Program-made: the position numbers and the translations under genes | Shown here: positions 44,079-51,933 of the stretch, piece after piece | Layout of the letters: each line of letters begins with the position of its first letter | How positions within the stretch are numbered: position 1 is the stretch's first letter | From: Parvibaculum sp039973015 | Lineage (GTDB): Bacteria > Pseudomonadota > Alphaproteobacteria > Parvibaculales > Parvibaculaceae | Length of the DNA: 64,000 bases | Direction: 5' to 3' | Assembly: GCF_039973015.1 (NCBI RefSeq) | Contig: NZ_JBDWLT010000005.1 | Location: 62,001 to 126,000, forward strand | The notes under the pieces: model-generated | What the model was told of the DNA's origin: nothing | The model's database searches: none | What the model saw: only the letters and a program-made list of their open reading frames with translations

Positions 44079-44280
44079 TTTCTTCTCGTTGTTAACGCTA
44101 TTACGACTGCGGGGTAACCCGTGCTGGCATGCCCCCCGCCAGAATCAGGGCGAGGCGAGAGGCCACCCTCCTGGCGGAGCGTCTAGGCGATGCGGGTATG
44201 AAGGTCCACGCTTCTTCTTGTCGCATCCGCGCGGGTCCGCCCCCCTCCGGGGACGTGCCGGAAGGCCAGTTCTTTTGCCC

Positions 44281-44634
44281 CTAGTCTTTCTTGCCTCTCA
44301 GGTAATCCGCGAGAACGAACGCATGATTGTGGGCCTCGTCGCGTGCGCCATAGAGAAGCGTTGCGCGCCTGTCCCCTAGCTCTTTCTTCAAGGAGGCTAC
44401 CTTTTCTTCATTCTCGTCGAGCTCGCGGCGATATCTCTTCTTGAACTCTTCCCACCGTGCGGGATCGTGACCGAACCACTTGCGCAGTTCCGCACTGGGC
44501 GCAACGTCCTTGTGCCACGCTGAAAGAGCGGCCGCCTCCTTCGTCATTCCGCGTGGCCAGACCCGATCGACCAGGATTCGCATGCCATCACCGCGTTCTT
44601 TCTCTTCGTATATCCTCTTCACCTGAAGTTTCAT
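44281..44634 (-). CDS. DUF488 family protein
   Basis: This 117-aa soluble protein has the DUF488 pattern: KRIYEEKERGDGMRILVDRVWPRG, then LRKWFGHDPARWEEFKKRY and LLYGARDEAHNHAFVL. The family's biochemical role is not settled. A 23-bp NsrR-like palindrome lies about 50 bases upstream, suggesting an NO-stress link. It is a single-gene unit. Confidence 0.88.
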   Translation of the reverse strand: MKLQVKRIYEEKERGDGMRILVDRVWPRGMTKEAAALSAWHKDVAPSAELRKWFGHDPARWEEFKKRYRRELDENEEKVASLKKELGDRRATLLYGARDEAHNHAFVLADYLRGKKD

Positions 44635-44685
44635 CGCTCACCACTCCCGGCCGGATTTCCAGAAAAGATGCTTCAGCCGAAGAAT

Positions 44686-44708
44686 AACATGTATATAATA
44701 TATTTCTT
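44686..44708. promoter_or_regulatory. NsrR-like operator upstream of the DUF488 gene
   Basis: A 23-bp AT-rich imperfect palindrome beginning AACATGTATAT and ending ATATTTCTT lies 52 bases before the DUF488 start. It keeps the spacing of the other three sites but has weaker outer arms, so it is the least certain of the set. Confidence 0.4.
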
Positions 44709-44893
44709 TAAGGCGTCCTGTCGATATCCCCACGGGCCATAAATGGCAGGCACCAGAACGGCAGAAGAACCCTCCAGCGAAATATTCGTTGCCATGATTT
44801 GAAGGAACAGCAGTCCGGGCTTCGCGAACGCTCCCGCGAAAGCCGGTTTCTCCAATGGATAAAATCCCTATACAGATGAATATCGAACGGATC

Positions 44894-45220
44894 ATGCTTC
44901 GACTGATCTTCATACATCCCGATGGAACCGAGACGCAGCTGAGCGTCCCCCCGGGCACGAACATCATGGATGTAGCGGTCAAGAACGACATCGACGGCAT
45001 TTCCGCAAATTGCCGGGGCAATTGCGCCTGCTCCACATGCCACGTCTATGTTGAGCCGGAATGGCTGGAACGCGTCGGCGCGGCAGCCGGCATGGAAGAA
45101 GACATTCTCGACTTCGCGCCCGATGCGAGACCCGGAAGCAGACTGTGCTGCCAGCTTGTCATGTCGAAGCCTCTCGACGGCCTCAGGTTGCGCATTCCCG
45201 ATTGGCAGCGCTGGAACTGA
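44894..45220 (+). CDS. [2Fe-2S] ferredoxin of the adrenodoxin type
   Basis: This 108-aa ferredoxin opens LRLIFIHPDGTETQLSVPPG and has the cluster cysteines in ANCRGNCACSTCHVYV (C40, C46, C49; C44 is extra) plus the last one in RLCCQLVMS. Adrenodoxin-type ferredoxins feed electrons to cytochromes P450 or ring-hydroxylating enzymes; none is adjacent. In-frame ATGs at 44855 and 44876 could extend it, but the family N-terminus starts at 44894. Confidence 0.88.
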   Translation: MLRLIFIHPDGTETQLSVPPGTNIMDVAVKNDIDGISANCRGNCACSTCHVYVEPEWLERVGAAAGMEEDILDFAPDARPGSRLCCQLVMSKPLDGLRLRIPDWQRWN

Positions 45221-45304
45221 CCGCCCGAAGCCGTTCAGCCCCGCTCGGCCGACGCAATCTCCCTGTTCCTTTCTTCGCCGCTTGCGCTTTGCGGCTATTT
45301 TTAT

Positions 45305-45318
45305 ATAATCACGATTAT
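45305..45318. promoter_or_regulatory. Palindrome overlapping the tetR start, candidate autoregulatory site
   Basis: ATAATC and GATTAT with a 2-base centre form a perfect 14-bp dyad that covers the first two bases of the TetR gene's start codon. Binding there would block transcription or translation of that gene. Confidence 0.45.
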
Positions 45319-45928
45319 GCCAAAAAAGATCGACCATGATGAACGCCGTCGAGACATTGCCAGAGCGGCCATTGCCGTGATCGGCGAGCAAGGCATCGAC
45401 AATACGAGGCTCATCGATGTCGCCCGCGCGGCGGGTGCGACGACCGGCAGCATCACCCATTATTTCGAGGACAAGGACGCGGTGCTGCTCGCAGCGCTCG
45501 ACCATGTCGCCCAGAATATCCTGTTCATGCTGCGTCACCCGGAGAAGCCGGAAGACCTCGTCGAGCTGGCAGCGCTTATCCTGCCTGTGGATGAGGAAAA
45601 CCGTCGTGACTGGCGCGTCTGGATGAGTTTCTTCAGCCGCGCGATAGGCGATCCCGTCCTCGCCCGCATCAACAAGGCTTATTACGACGAGTTCCGCGAC
45701 GGGCTCGCTGCCATCATCCGCCGCCAGCAGGATGATGGCACCCTCTCGGCACATATCGATCCTGCCGTTACGGGCGATGCGATCATCTCCATCATCGACG
45801 GCTTCTGCATTCGCGCCACGCTCGAACCAGAAGAGTGGCCGGTCAAGCGTCAGAAAACTCAGCTCGAAGCCATGCTGCGCCCGCTCCTGCCAAGACCGGA
45901 GAAGCGGCGCAAGCAAAAGGGAGGATAG
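45317..45928 (+). CDS. TetR family transcriptional regulator (BetI-like C-terminal domain)
   Basis: This 203-aa regulator has a helix-turn-helix near residues 10-55 (RRDIARAAIAVIGEQGIDN, DVARAAGATTGSITHYFEDK) and a C-terminal domain of the BetI-type (TetR_C_6) kind. It ends two bases before the PhyH-like gene and is probably cotranscribed with it. Its ligand is unknown. Confidence 0.88.
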   Translation: MPKKIDHDERRRDIARAAIAVIGEQGIDNTRLIDVARAAGATTGSITHYFEDKDAVLLAALDHVAQNILFMLRHPEKPEDLVELAALILPVDEENRRDWRVWMSFFSRAIGDPVLARINKAYYDEFRDGLAAIIRRQQDDGTLSAHIDPAVTGDAIISIIDGFCIRATLEPEEWPVKRQKTQLEAMLRPLLPRPEKRRKQKGG

Positions 45929-45930
45929 AA

Positions 45931-46839
45931 ATGCCGAAGCTCGAAACCTTGCCTGCCACGGCAAGCACGGACGAAATTCTCACCGTCTTGAAGCGCGACG
46001 GCGCGCTCATCCTGACCAACGTCCTGACACCGGAAGATCTCGCCCAGGTTCGCGCCGAGACCATGCCCTATATCGACGCGACGCCGAACGGCGCGGACGA
46101 TTTCGTCGGCCACAACACCACCCGCACCGGCGCGCTCGTCGCCCGCTCCGCCAAATGCCGCGAACTCGTTTCGCATCCGAAGATCGTGAGCGCAGCCGAA
46201 ACCTTTCTCAAGCCCTTCTGCGAGCGCATCCAGCTTCATTTGACGCAAGTCATCCGCATTCGCCCCGGCCAGACGAAGCAGCAATTGCATCGCGACCGCT
46301 GGGCATGGGGCACCCACCTGAAAGACATTGAACCGCAGTTCAACACGATCTGGGCGATCAGCGACTTCACGAAAGAAAACGGTGCTACACAGGTCTGCCC
46401 CGGCAGCCTTGACTGGCCTGACGATTATCAGGCCAAGGACGAAGAGATCGGTTATGCCGAGATGCCCGCCGGCTCCGTACTGGTCTATTCAGGCGGCGTC
46501 TTTCATGGCGGCGGCGCGAATGTGTCGAATGGCGACCGCGTCGGCATCAACATCACCTATACGCTCGGCTGGCTTCGTCAGGAGGAAAATCAGTACCTCT
46601 CCTGCCCGCCCGAAATCGCGAAGACGCTCTCGCCGGATTTGCAGGCGCTGATCGGCTACTCGATGGGCGGCTATGCGCTCGGCTATTACACGCCTCCCCT
46701 CGCCCCTGGCGAAGGCCCGGAAAGCGTGCCGCCCGAATATGCGTTGGGTCACACGGAAACGGCCATCTCAACGCTCGGCAGCGCCGATCTGCTCGAAAGC
46801 ATCAGAGACGAAATAAAGGGCGAGAAGCAGACGGCGTAA
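45931..46839 (+). CDS. Phytanoyl-CoA dioxygenase (PhyH) family protein
   Basis: This 302-aa Fe(II)/2-oxoglutarate oxygenase candidate has the iron facial triad H120-x-D122 (LHRDRW) and H192 (VFHGGGAN), with R203 (GDRVGIN) suited to bind 2-oxoglutarate. The ATG at 45931 has GGAGG upstream. It sits in a two-gene unit with the TetR regulator. PhyH relatives hydroxylate branched acyl-CoAs, ectoine or other small molecules; the substrate here is unknown. Confidence 0.87.
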   Translation: MPKLETLPATASTDEILTVLKRDGALILTNVLTPEDLAQVRAETMPYIDATPNGADDFVGHNTTRTGALVARSAKCRELVSHPKIVSAAETFLKPFCERIQLHLTQVIRIRPGQTKQQLHRDRWAWGTHLKDIEPQFNTIWAISDFTKENGATQVCPGSLDWPDDYQAKDEEIGYAEMPAGSVLVYSGGVFHGGGANVSNGDRVGINITYTLGWLRQEENQYLSCPPEIAKTLSPDLQALIGYSMGGYALGYYTPPLAPGEGPESVPPEYALGHTETAISTLGSADLLESIRDEIKGEKQTA

Positions 46840-46848
46840 GCCGTCTGC
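46827..46848. terminator. Hairpin spanning the stop of the PhyH-like gene
   Basis: A perfect 9-bp stem GCAGACGGC/GCCGTCTGC closes on a GTAA loop that includes the stop codon. It lies between convergent genes (the other is pyrG). No T-run follows, so termination is plausible but unproven. Confidence 0.45.
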
Positions 46849-46857
46849 CCTGTCCCG

Positions 46858-48486
46858 TCAGACGAGCCGGCTTTGCTCCACCGCCGCTTCCACGAAGGAG
46901 CGGAACAGGGGGTGCGGCTCGAACGGCTTCGACTTCAGTTCGGGGTGATACTGAACGCCGATGAACCAGGGATGCGTCGGGATTTCGACGATCTCAGGCA
47001 GCAATCCATCGGGGGACACGCCTGACATGACGAGCCCCGCGGCCTCGATCTGGTCGCGGTAGGTCATGTTGACTTCGTAGCGATGGCGATGGCGCTCGGA
47101 GATGGTCGTCGAGCCGTAGATCTCCGCGACCCGGCTTCCTTCCTTCAGCACCGCATCATATGCGCCAAGGCGCATCGTGCCGCCGAGATCGCCATTGGCT
47201 GCGCGCTTCACGAGTTCGTTTTCGCGCATCCATTCCGTCATCAGGCCGACGACAGGCTCGTTTGTCGGCCCGAACTCGGTCGAGCTCGCGCCTGTGAGGC
47301 CGCCTATGTTCCGCAGCGCCTCGATTACCGCCATCTGCATGCCGAAGCAGATGCCGAAGTAAGGCACGTTGCGCGTGCGTGCGAATTCGGCCGCGCGGAT
47401 CTTGCCCTGGCTGCCGCGTTCGCCGAAGCCGCCCGGCACCAGAATGCCGTTCACGTCTTCGAGGTAGTAAGCCGTTTCTTCCGTATCGAAGATTTCGGAT
47501 TCGACCCATTTCAGGTTCACGCGAACCTTGTTCGCAATGCCACCGTGAACCAGCGCCTCCATCAGCGATTTGTAGGCGTCCTTGAGGCCGGTGTACTTGC
47601 CGACGATGGCGATGGTCACATCGCCTTCCGGTTCGCGGATATTATGCGTGATGCTCTGCCAGCTCGCGAGGTTTGGTATCTCCGCATCCTTGATGCCGAA
47701 GACGGAGAGCACTTCGTCGTCCAGCCCTTCAAGGTGATAGGCGTTCGGCACGTCGTAGATCGTGTCGACATCCATCGCCTGGATCACGGCGCTTTCACGC
47801 ACGTTGCAGAAGAGCGCGATCTTGCGCCGCTCATCCTTCGGGATCGGCCGGTCGCAACGGCACATCAGCACGTCGGGCTGAATGCCGATGGAGCGCAGTT
47901 CCTTCACGGAGTGCTGCGTCGGCTTCGTCTTCATCTCGCCCGCCGAGGGGATGAAGGGCATCAGCGTCAGATGGATGTAGCAGGTCTGACCCCGCTCAAG
48001 CTCGTTGCCGAGCTGGCGGATGGCCTCGAAGAACGGCAGGCCCTCGATGTCGCCCACCGTGCCGCCGATTTCGCAAAGTACGAAGTCGACACCCTGATTG
48101 CCCGAAAGCACGAATTCCTTGATGGCGTCCGTCACATGCGGAATCACCTGCACCGTGCCGCCCAGATAATCGCCGCGGCGTTCCCGCGTGATGATCTCCT
48201 GGTAGATGCGTCCGGTGGTGATGTTGTCGGCGCGGCTCGCGGGCACGCCCGTGAAGCGCTCATAGTGACCGAGATCGAGGTCGGTCTCGGCCCCGTCATC
48301 CGTCACATAGACTTCGCCATGCTGGATCGGGGACATGGTCCCCGGGTCCACATTGAGATACGGGTCGAGCTTCCGAAGCCGCACGGAATAGCCCCGCGCC
48401 TGCAGGAGTGCGCCAAGCGCCGCCGAGGCCAGACCTTTACCGAGGGAGGAAACCACGCCGCCGGTGATGAAAATGTACCGCGTCAT
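46858..48486 (-). CDS. pyrG: CTP synthase
   Basis: This 542-aa enzyme aminates UTP to CTP using glutamine. The N-terminal synthase domain has YIFITGGVVSSLGKGLASAA and the Mg/ATP site, and the C-terminal glutaminase domain has GGFGERGSQGKI, the nucleophile region PYFGICFGMQMA and the catalytic His/Glu region FIGVQYHPELKSKP. It is downstream of secG on the same strand, the common alphaproteobacterial order. Confidence 0.98.
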   Translation of the reverse strand: MTRYIFITGGVVSSLGKGLASAALGALLQARGYSVRLRKLDPYLNVDPGTMSPIQHGEVYVTDDGAETDLDLGHYERFTGVPASRADNITTGRIYQEIITRERRGDYLGGTVQVIPHVTDAIKEFVLSGNQGVDFVLCEIGGTVGDIEGLPFFEAIRQLGNELERGQTCYIHLTLMPFIPSAGEMKTKPTQHSVKELRSIGIQPDVLMCRCDRPIPKDERRKIALFCNVRESAVIQAMDVDTIYDVPNAYHLEGLDDEVLSVFGIKDAEIPNLASWQSITHNIREPEGDVTIAIVGKYTGLKDAYKSLMEALVHGGIANKVRVNLKWVESEIFDTEETAYYLEDVNGILVPGGFGERGSQGKIRAAEFARTRNVPYFGICFGMQMAVIEALRNIGGLTGASSTEFGPTNEPVVGLMTEWMRENELVKRAANGDLGGTMRLGAYDAVLKEGSRVAEIYGSTTISERHRHRYEVNMTYRDQIEAAGLVMSGVSPDGLLPEIVEIPTHPWFIGVQYHPELKSKPFEPHPLFRSFVEAAVEQSRLV

Positions 48487-48600
48487 GGGCCCCTAGATTA
48501 CACCAAGCAGAATGATTCGAAGCGGCAATTGCAGCTCCGGGCAAAAATAGTCGAACCGGCGGAAAACGGCCCAAAAGGCCGGTTCCACCGGAAAATCTCG

Positions 48601-49026
48601 TTATTGAGCGCGCGGGACGCTGGGTTCGGCAGGCTCGGGAGCGGTCGCGGGGCTCTCGTCGGCATTGCTGCCGGCGGGGGCTTCGGCCGGCGGTACGTCC
48701 GGTGTCGAGAAGTCGGAGCCGATCGGGGCGGGAACCGCGACGTCGCCTGCGTCTTCTGTCTGGGACGGGGGCACAACCCGGTCGAGCACGCTGTCGACCG
48801 AACCGCCGCGCGCAGCGATGATGCCGAGCACAAGGCTGGTGGTCATGAAAAGCGCGGCAAGGATCGCCGTTGCACGTGTCAGCGCATTGCCTGCGCCGCG
48901 GCCGCTCATGAAGCCGTCGCCGCCGCCGCCAATGCCAAGCGCGCCGCCCTCGGAACGCTGGAGCAGGACGGTCGCGACAAGCGCCACCGCGAGCATCAGG
49001 TGAATGATCAGAATGATGGTCGCCAT
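48601..49026 (-). CDS. secG: Preprotein translocase subunit SecG
   Basis: This 141-aa membrane protein has two helices (about 2-22 and 52-73) around the SecG motif VLLQRSEGGALGIGGGGDGFMSGRGAGNALTRATA. The long Ala/Pro/Glu-rich C-terminal tail is typical of alphaproteobacterial SecG. It supports SecYEG-mediated export. Confidence 0.94.
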   Translation of the reverse strand: MATIILIIHLMLAVALVATVLLQRSEGGALGIGGGGDGFMSGRGAGNALTRATAILAALFMTTSLVLGIIAARGGSVDSVLDRVVPPSQTEDAGDVAVPAPIGSDFSTPDVPPAEAPAGSNADESPATAPEPAEPSVPRAQ

Positions 49027-49187
49027 GAGACCTCGGGCCGCCCGAATCCGGAATTTGAACGAAAATTAAGCCTCGGCTGCCTCAAAAGGCGACCGGGCCA
49101 GTCGCGGCGCGTTGTAGCGCATGAAGGCGCAGGTTTCCAGTCCCTTGGCGCTTTCCCCGGCTCTCCGGCCGCAACTTGTCTGGCGTG

Positions 49188-49409
49188 TTAGCTGGCTTGG
49201 GCTGCCGACTGCTGTTCCTCGGGGGAAAGCTGACCTTCCCGCACCATACGCTCATGGCCGTCGGCAAGGTTCTTGACCCGATACTGATAGCCCTGCCCTT
49301 CGGAGGGAAGCTGCTTCAGCACGGTGTAGCGGCCGCGGGCCGCCGGCGGATAGGAACCGCCTGCCGTGAATTCAACGGTCTCGCCGATTTCGTATCTGTG
49401 TTTTTCCAT
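49188..49409 (-). CDS. Hypothetical 73-aa protein
   Basis: This small soluble protein opens MEKHRYEIGETVEFTAGGSY and later reads RGRYTVLKQLPSEGQGYQYR, a beta-rich pattern like a small SH3-like or KOW-like barrel. It is third in a three-gene run with 3-base gaps (49802 to 49188). I do not know a named family; function unknown. Confidence 0.75.
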   Translation of the reverse strand: MEKHRYEIGETVEFTAGGSYPPAARGRYTVLKQLPSEGQGYQYRVKNLADGHERMVREGQLSPEEQQSAAQAS

Positions 49410-49412
49410 GGC

Positions 49413-49574
49413 TCAGTCCTCTGGGGTCTCGTCCGCCCCGGCGCCCTCTTCGGTCTGGGCTTCTTTTCGGATCGCGGCTTTGTCTTCGCGTTCCTTCAGC
49501 TTCTGCTGCGCTTTGGCAGCCTTCGCGCGATCACGTTCGGCGCGTTCGTGCCGGTAGTTCGGTTTGAAGGCCAT
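49413..49574 (-). CDS. Hypothetical 53-aa charged protein
   Basis: The sequence opens MAFKPNYRHERAERDRAKAA and continues as a Lys/Glu/Ala-rich helix (KAQQKLKEREDKAAIRKEA), ending in an acidic tail. It resembles small basic helical proteins common in Alphaproteobacteria, with no known role. It lies between two other tiny genes with 3-base gaps on both sides, which supports translation. Confidence 0.7.
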   Translation of the reverse strand: MAFKPNYRHERAERDRAKAAKAQQKLKEREDKAAIRKEAQTEEGAGADETPED

Positions 49575-49577
49575 GTC

Positions 49578-49802
49578 TCACTTTCGTTTGACGCGTTCGA
49601 GGGTTTTCACGCGCCCGCGCGGACGGCCGGACTTCTCTGCGATGTCCCGGTCCTGTGCCTCGATCACGGCCTTTGCGCTCGATGTGTCGGCAAGGCCATC
49701 AAGTGCCGATGTCGGCACCTTCCGGTTGGAACTCAGCGAACCATCCTCATAGACGACATTGAATGCGATGAACTCGCCGTCCATGGGCTTCTTGCGCGCC
49801 AT
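49578..49802 (-). CDS. Hypothetical 74-aa protein
   Basis: This protein opens MARKKPMDGEFIAFNVVYED and continues SLSSNRKVPTSALDGL, ending in a basic tail (GRPRGRVKTLERVKRK). It is first of the three-gene run, just after the cold-shock gene terminator. No family is recognised; the basic tail could bind nucleic acid, which is only a suggestion. Confidence 0.75.
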   Translation of the reverse strand: MARKKPMDGEFIAFNVVYEDGSLSSNRKVPTSALDGLADTSSAKAVIEAQDRDIAEKSGRPRGRVKTLERVKRK

Positions 49803-49818
49803 ATTCTTCCCCGAGAAT

Positions 49819-49844
49819 AGAAAAGGGGCGCCGAAGCGCCCCTT
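49819..49844 (-). terminator. Rho-independent terminator after the cold-shock gene
   Basis: On the minus strand a perfect 9-bp stem AAGGGGCGC/GCGCCCCTT with a 4-base loop ends in TTTT. It lies 12 bases after the cold-shock stop and 17 bases before the next small gene. Confidence 0.88.
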
Positions 49845-49855
49845 AAGCAGTTGGT

Positions 49856-50065
49856 TCAGGCCGAGCGAAGATTCGCGGCCGAAACCTTGCCGCTGCGCTG
49901 ATCGGTCTCGAGGTCGTAGGCAATCGCCTGACCTTCGTCGAGACCGCGCATGCCGGCGCGTTCAACTGCGGAGATGTGGACGAAAACGTCCTTGCCGCCG
50001 CTTTCCGGCTGAATGAAGCCGAAGCCCTTCTGGGAGTTGAACCACTTAACTGTTCCGTTCGCCAT
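49856..50065 (-). CDS. Cold-shock domain protein (CspA family)
   Basis: This 69-aa single-domain RNA/DNA-binding protein has the RNP1 motif KGFGFIQPE and RNP2 motif DVFVHISAV after MANGTVKWFNSQ. It likely acts as an RNA chaperone. I used the ATG at 50065 with AAGGA about nine bases upstream. It has a long leader, as is usual for csp genes. Confidence 0.95.
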   Translation of the reverse strand: MANGTVKWFNSQKGFGFIQPESGGKDVFVHISAVERAGMRGLDEGQAIAYDLETDQRSGKVSAANLRSA

Positions 50066-50208
50066 GTATGGCATTCCTTATAACGTTGGTATTACCGCCG
50101 GTGCTTAATGCAAACCGAAGGATCAAAATTTTAGGGATCGGGAGAGACAGGTCCGGCGCTCGATCGCGAGCGTGGAGAGCAGCCGAACCGGTAAAATTCG
50201 ATGGTGCT

Positions 50209-50237
50209 CATATAGACGGTAAACTGTCATTTTACAA
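50209..50237 (-). promoter_or_regulatory. Candidate sigma-70 promoter of the cold-shock gene
   Basis: On the minus strand TTGTAA and TATATG are separated by 17 bases. Transcription from here would give a leader of about 140 bases before the cold-shock start, in keeping with regulated csp leaders. Confidence 0.5.
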
Positions 50238-50270
50238 GGATTAAGCGCATGCCCATGTTTAATTCCCTGC

Positions 50271-51203
50271 TTATGATCCGCGTTTGTCGCCCGCGGGCGA
50301 TATGGGAGCCGTCCCGGAAGGCATGACAGGCCCGCTCGGCGCGGCCATATCCGCGGCTGGAAGCGGCTCCGCAATCGGTGCCACTTCGCGCATTTCCGGC
50401 GCAAGAACAGGCTTTCCTGCCGTCAGCGCCCAGTTCCCGCCCGAGGAGGCCAGCCGGGCAAGCGCGCCAAGGTCCGGCCTGCCCTTTTGCGCCTTGAGCC
50501 CATAGGCCAGGTGTCCGTCAGACCAGAATATCCGGCTTTCATCACCCGCTCCTCCGGTCTCCGGCGGAATGGAATTTTGGGGCATAGGCATCACCGCCAA
50601 TTCGACGGTCTCGCCCGATGCCGGGTTTTCGTAACGTGCCCTCACCATCGTCTTTCCTTCCGCTGCCGTGCGGCTGACCCGGGAGAGAGCAAAGCCCGCG
50701 CCGGAAAAGTCCGGCAGGTTGCGGGCCACGGCCAGCCGGTCGGGTTCCGTTCGTGCCCGTACCGCCTCGACACCCGCCATTGCCGCGTCGGCGGCCATCC
50801 GCCCGGGATCGGGGTGGTCCTTCATCAGAGCCGCAACGGTTTCCTCGGGCATCTTCCCGCCCGGAACACCGCCGGATAGTTGCCCCGCAAAAAATCCGAT
50901 CGCCAGCGCGGCTGCAACGGCCGCCGCCGTGTGGCCCACGCGCGGGAGCGACGGCCAGGCTCGCGGGCCGAAGGCGCTTGCGAACCTGGCGGAATTGCTT
51001 TCCTCGACCGCAAAGGCTGCCTTCAACGCCTCGTTGATCGTTTTTATGTCCTCGACCTTGCGGCGGGCGGGCGGATCGCGTTCGAGCCGCTGTTCCACAG
51101 CGAGCTTGCGCTCGGGGTCACGCTCCAGCAGCCCGTCCGCGTAGGCATGCAGGATTTCCTCGAACCCGTCGGGAGCATGTTCGTTCTCGTCCCGGCCTGT
51201 CAT
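50271..51203 (-). CDS. Membrane-anchored anti-sigma factor
   Basis: This 310-aa protein has an N-terminal helical domain (about 10-70: EILHAYADGLLERDPERKLAVEQRL), one membrane helix (about 92-111) and a large outer domain ending in a Pro/Ala-rich tail. That layout is typical of ECF anti-sigma factors. No HxxxCxxC zinc motif is seen. It overlaps the sigma gene by four bases (ATGA), so the two are translationally coupled. Confidence 0.85.
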   Translation of the reverse strand: MTGRDENEHAPDGFEEILHAYADGLLERDPERKLAVEQRLERDPPARRKVEDIKTINEALKAAFAVEESNSARFASAFGPRAWPSLPRVGHTAAAVAAALAIGFFAGQLSGGVPGGKMPEETVAALMKDHPDPGRMAADAAMAGVEAVRARTEPDRLAVARNLPDFSGAGFALSRVSRTAAEGKTMVRARYENPASGETVELAVMPMPQNSIPPETGGAGDESRIFWSDGHLAYGLKAQKGRPDLGALARLASSGGNWALTAGKPVLAPEMREVAPIAEPLPAADMAAPSGPVMPSGTAPISPAGDKRGS

Positions 51204-51748
51204 TTCACTCTCCTCAAGCGAGTGGTTGTGCGGCGATCGGCGGTCTCGCGTGCCGGCATGCGTTCCGCATCGCTCACCATCTGGCGCAGAGCTTCGCGCC
51301 CCCGGAACAGCCGCGAGCGAAGCGTTCCTATCGGCACGTCGAGCACGACAGCCGCTTCATCGTAACTCACGCCCTCCAGTGCCACGAGCAGCACCGCCGC
51401 GCGCTGGTCGTCTGGAAGAGACGCGAGGCCGCGCAACACATCGTCCGCCGCCAGCCGCGCTTCCTGCGGCGGCAATCGTTCGTGAACCGGATCGGCCATT
51501 ATTTCCGGATCGGTATCCGCAAGCACTGGCTTCGCCTTGCGGCGCGAGTTCAGGAAGACCCGGTAGAGGATCCTGAAAAGCCAGCCGCGCACAGACCCTT
51601 CGCGCCGCCACGAGTCGCGTTTGCGCCATGCGCGCTCAAGCGCATCCTGCACAAGGTCGTCGCCTTCGTCGGCCGATCCGCACAGCGAGCGCGCAAATCG
51701 CCGCATATGCGGAATTTCTCTCGCTACGTAGCTTTCAAGTTCGTCCAT
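51200..51748 (-). CDS. ECF-type RNA polymerase sigma factor
   Basis: This 182-aa sigma factor has region 2 (about 8-75: HMRRFARSLCGSADEGDDLVQDALERAWRK-type sequence) and region 4 (about 105-160: LPDDQRAAVLLVALEGVSYDEAA, then GTLRSRLFRGREAL). I used the ATG at 51748; an in-frame start at 51790 would add a non-conserved basic stretch and lie in the promoter. It is cotranscribed with its anti-sigma factor. Confidence 0.92.
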   Translation of the reverse strand: MDELESYVAREIPHMRRFARSLCGSADEGDDLVQDALERAWRKRDSWRREGSVRGWLFRILYRVFLNSRRKAKPVLADTDPEIMADPVHERLPPQEARLAADDVLRGLASLPDDQRAAVLLVALEGVSYDEAAVVLDVPIGTLRSRLFRGREALRQMVSDAERMPARETADRRTTTRLRRVK

Positions 51749-51788
51749 GCACCGGCGTCTCTTCGGGTGTGCTTCACCCTTCGAACGC

Positions 51789-51818
51789 AACAGACACCTG
51801 TGACGAAAAGAAGTTCCC
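51789..51818 (-). promoter_or_regulatory. Candidate ECF-type promoter of the sigma/anti-sigma operon
   Basis: On the minus strand GGGAAC and GTCTGTT are 17 bases apart, 41 bases before the sigma start. The GGGAAC/GTCT layout is like autoregulated ECF promoters in Alphaproteobacteria. A looser match, TGAAAC/GTCTCTT with an 18-base spacer (51840-51870, plus strand), precedes the DUF4168 gene, which would put that gene in the same regulon. Confidence 0.45.
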
Positions 51819-51933
51819 TGAAAGAAAACCTTATTCCGATGAAACTTTTACGCGCGCCGCCCTGTCTCTTTCCCGGTGCCGTCATCATGCGTGCAGCGCA
51901 TTTCGGCAACAGGAAATCAATCAAGGAGCAGTT

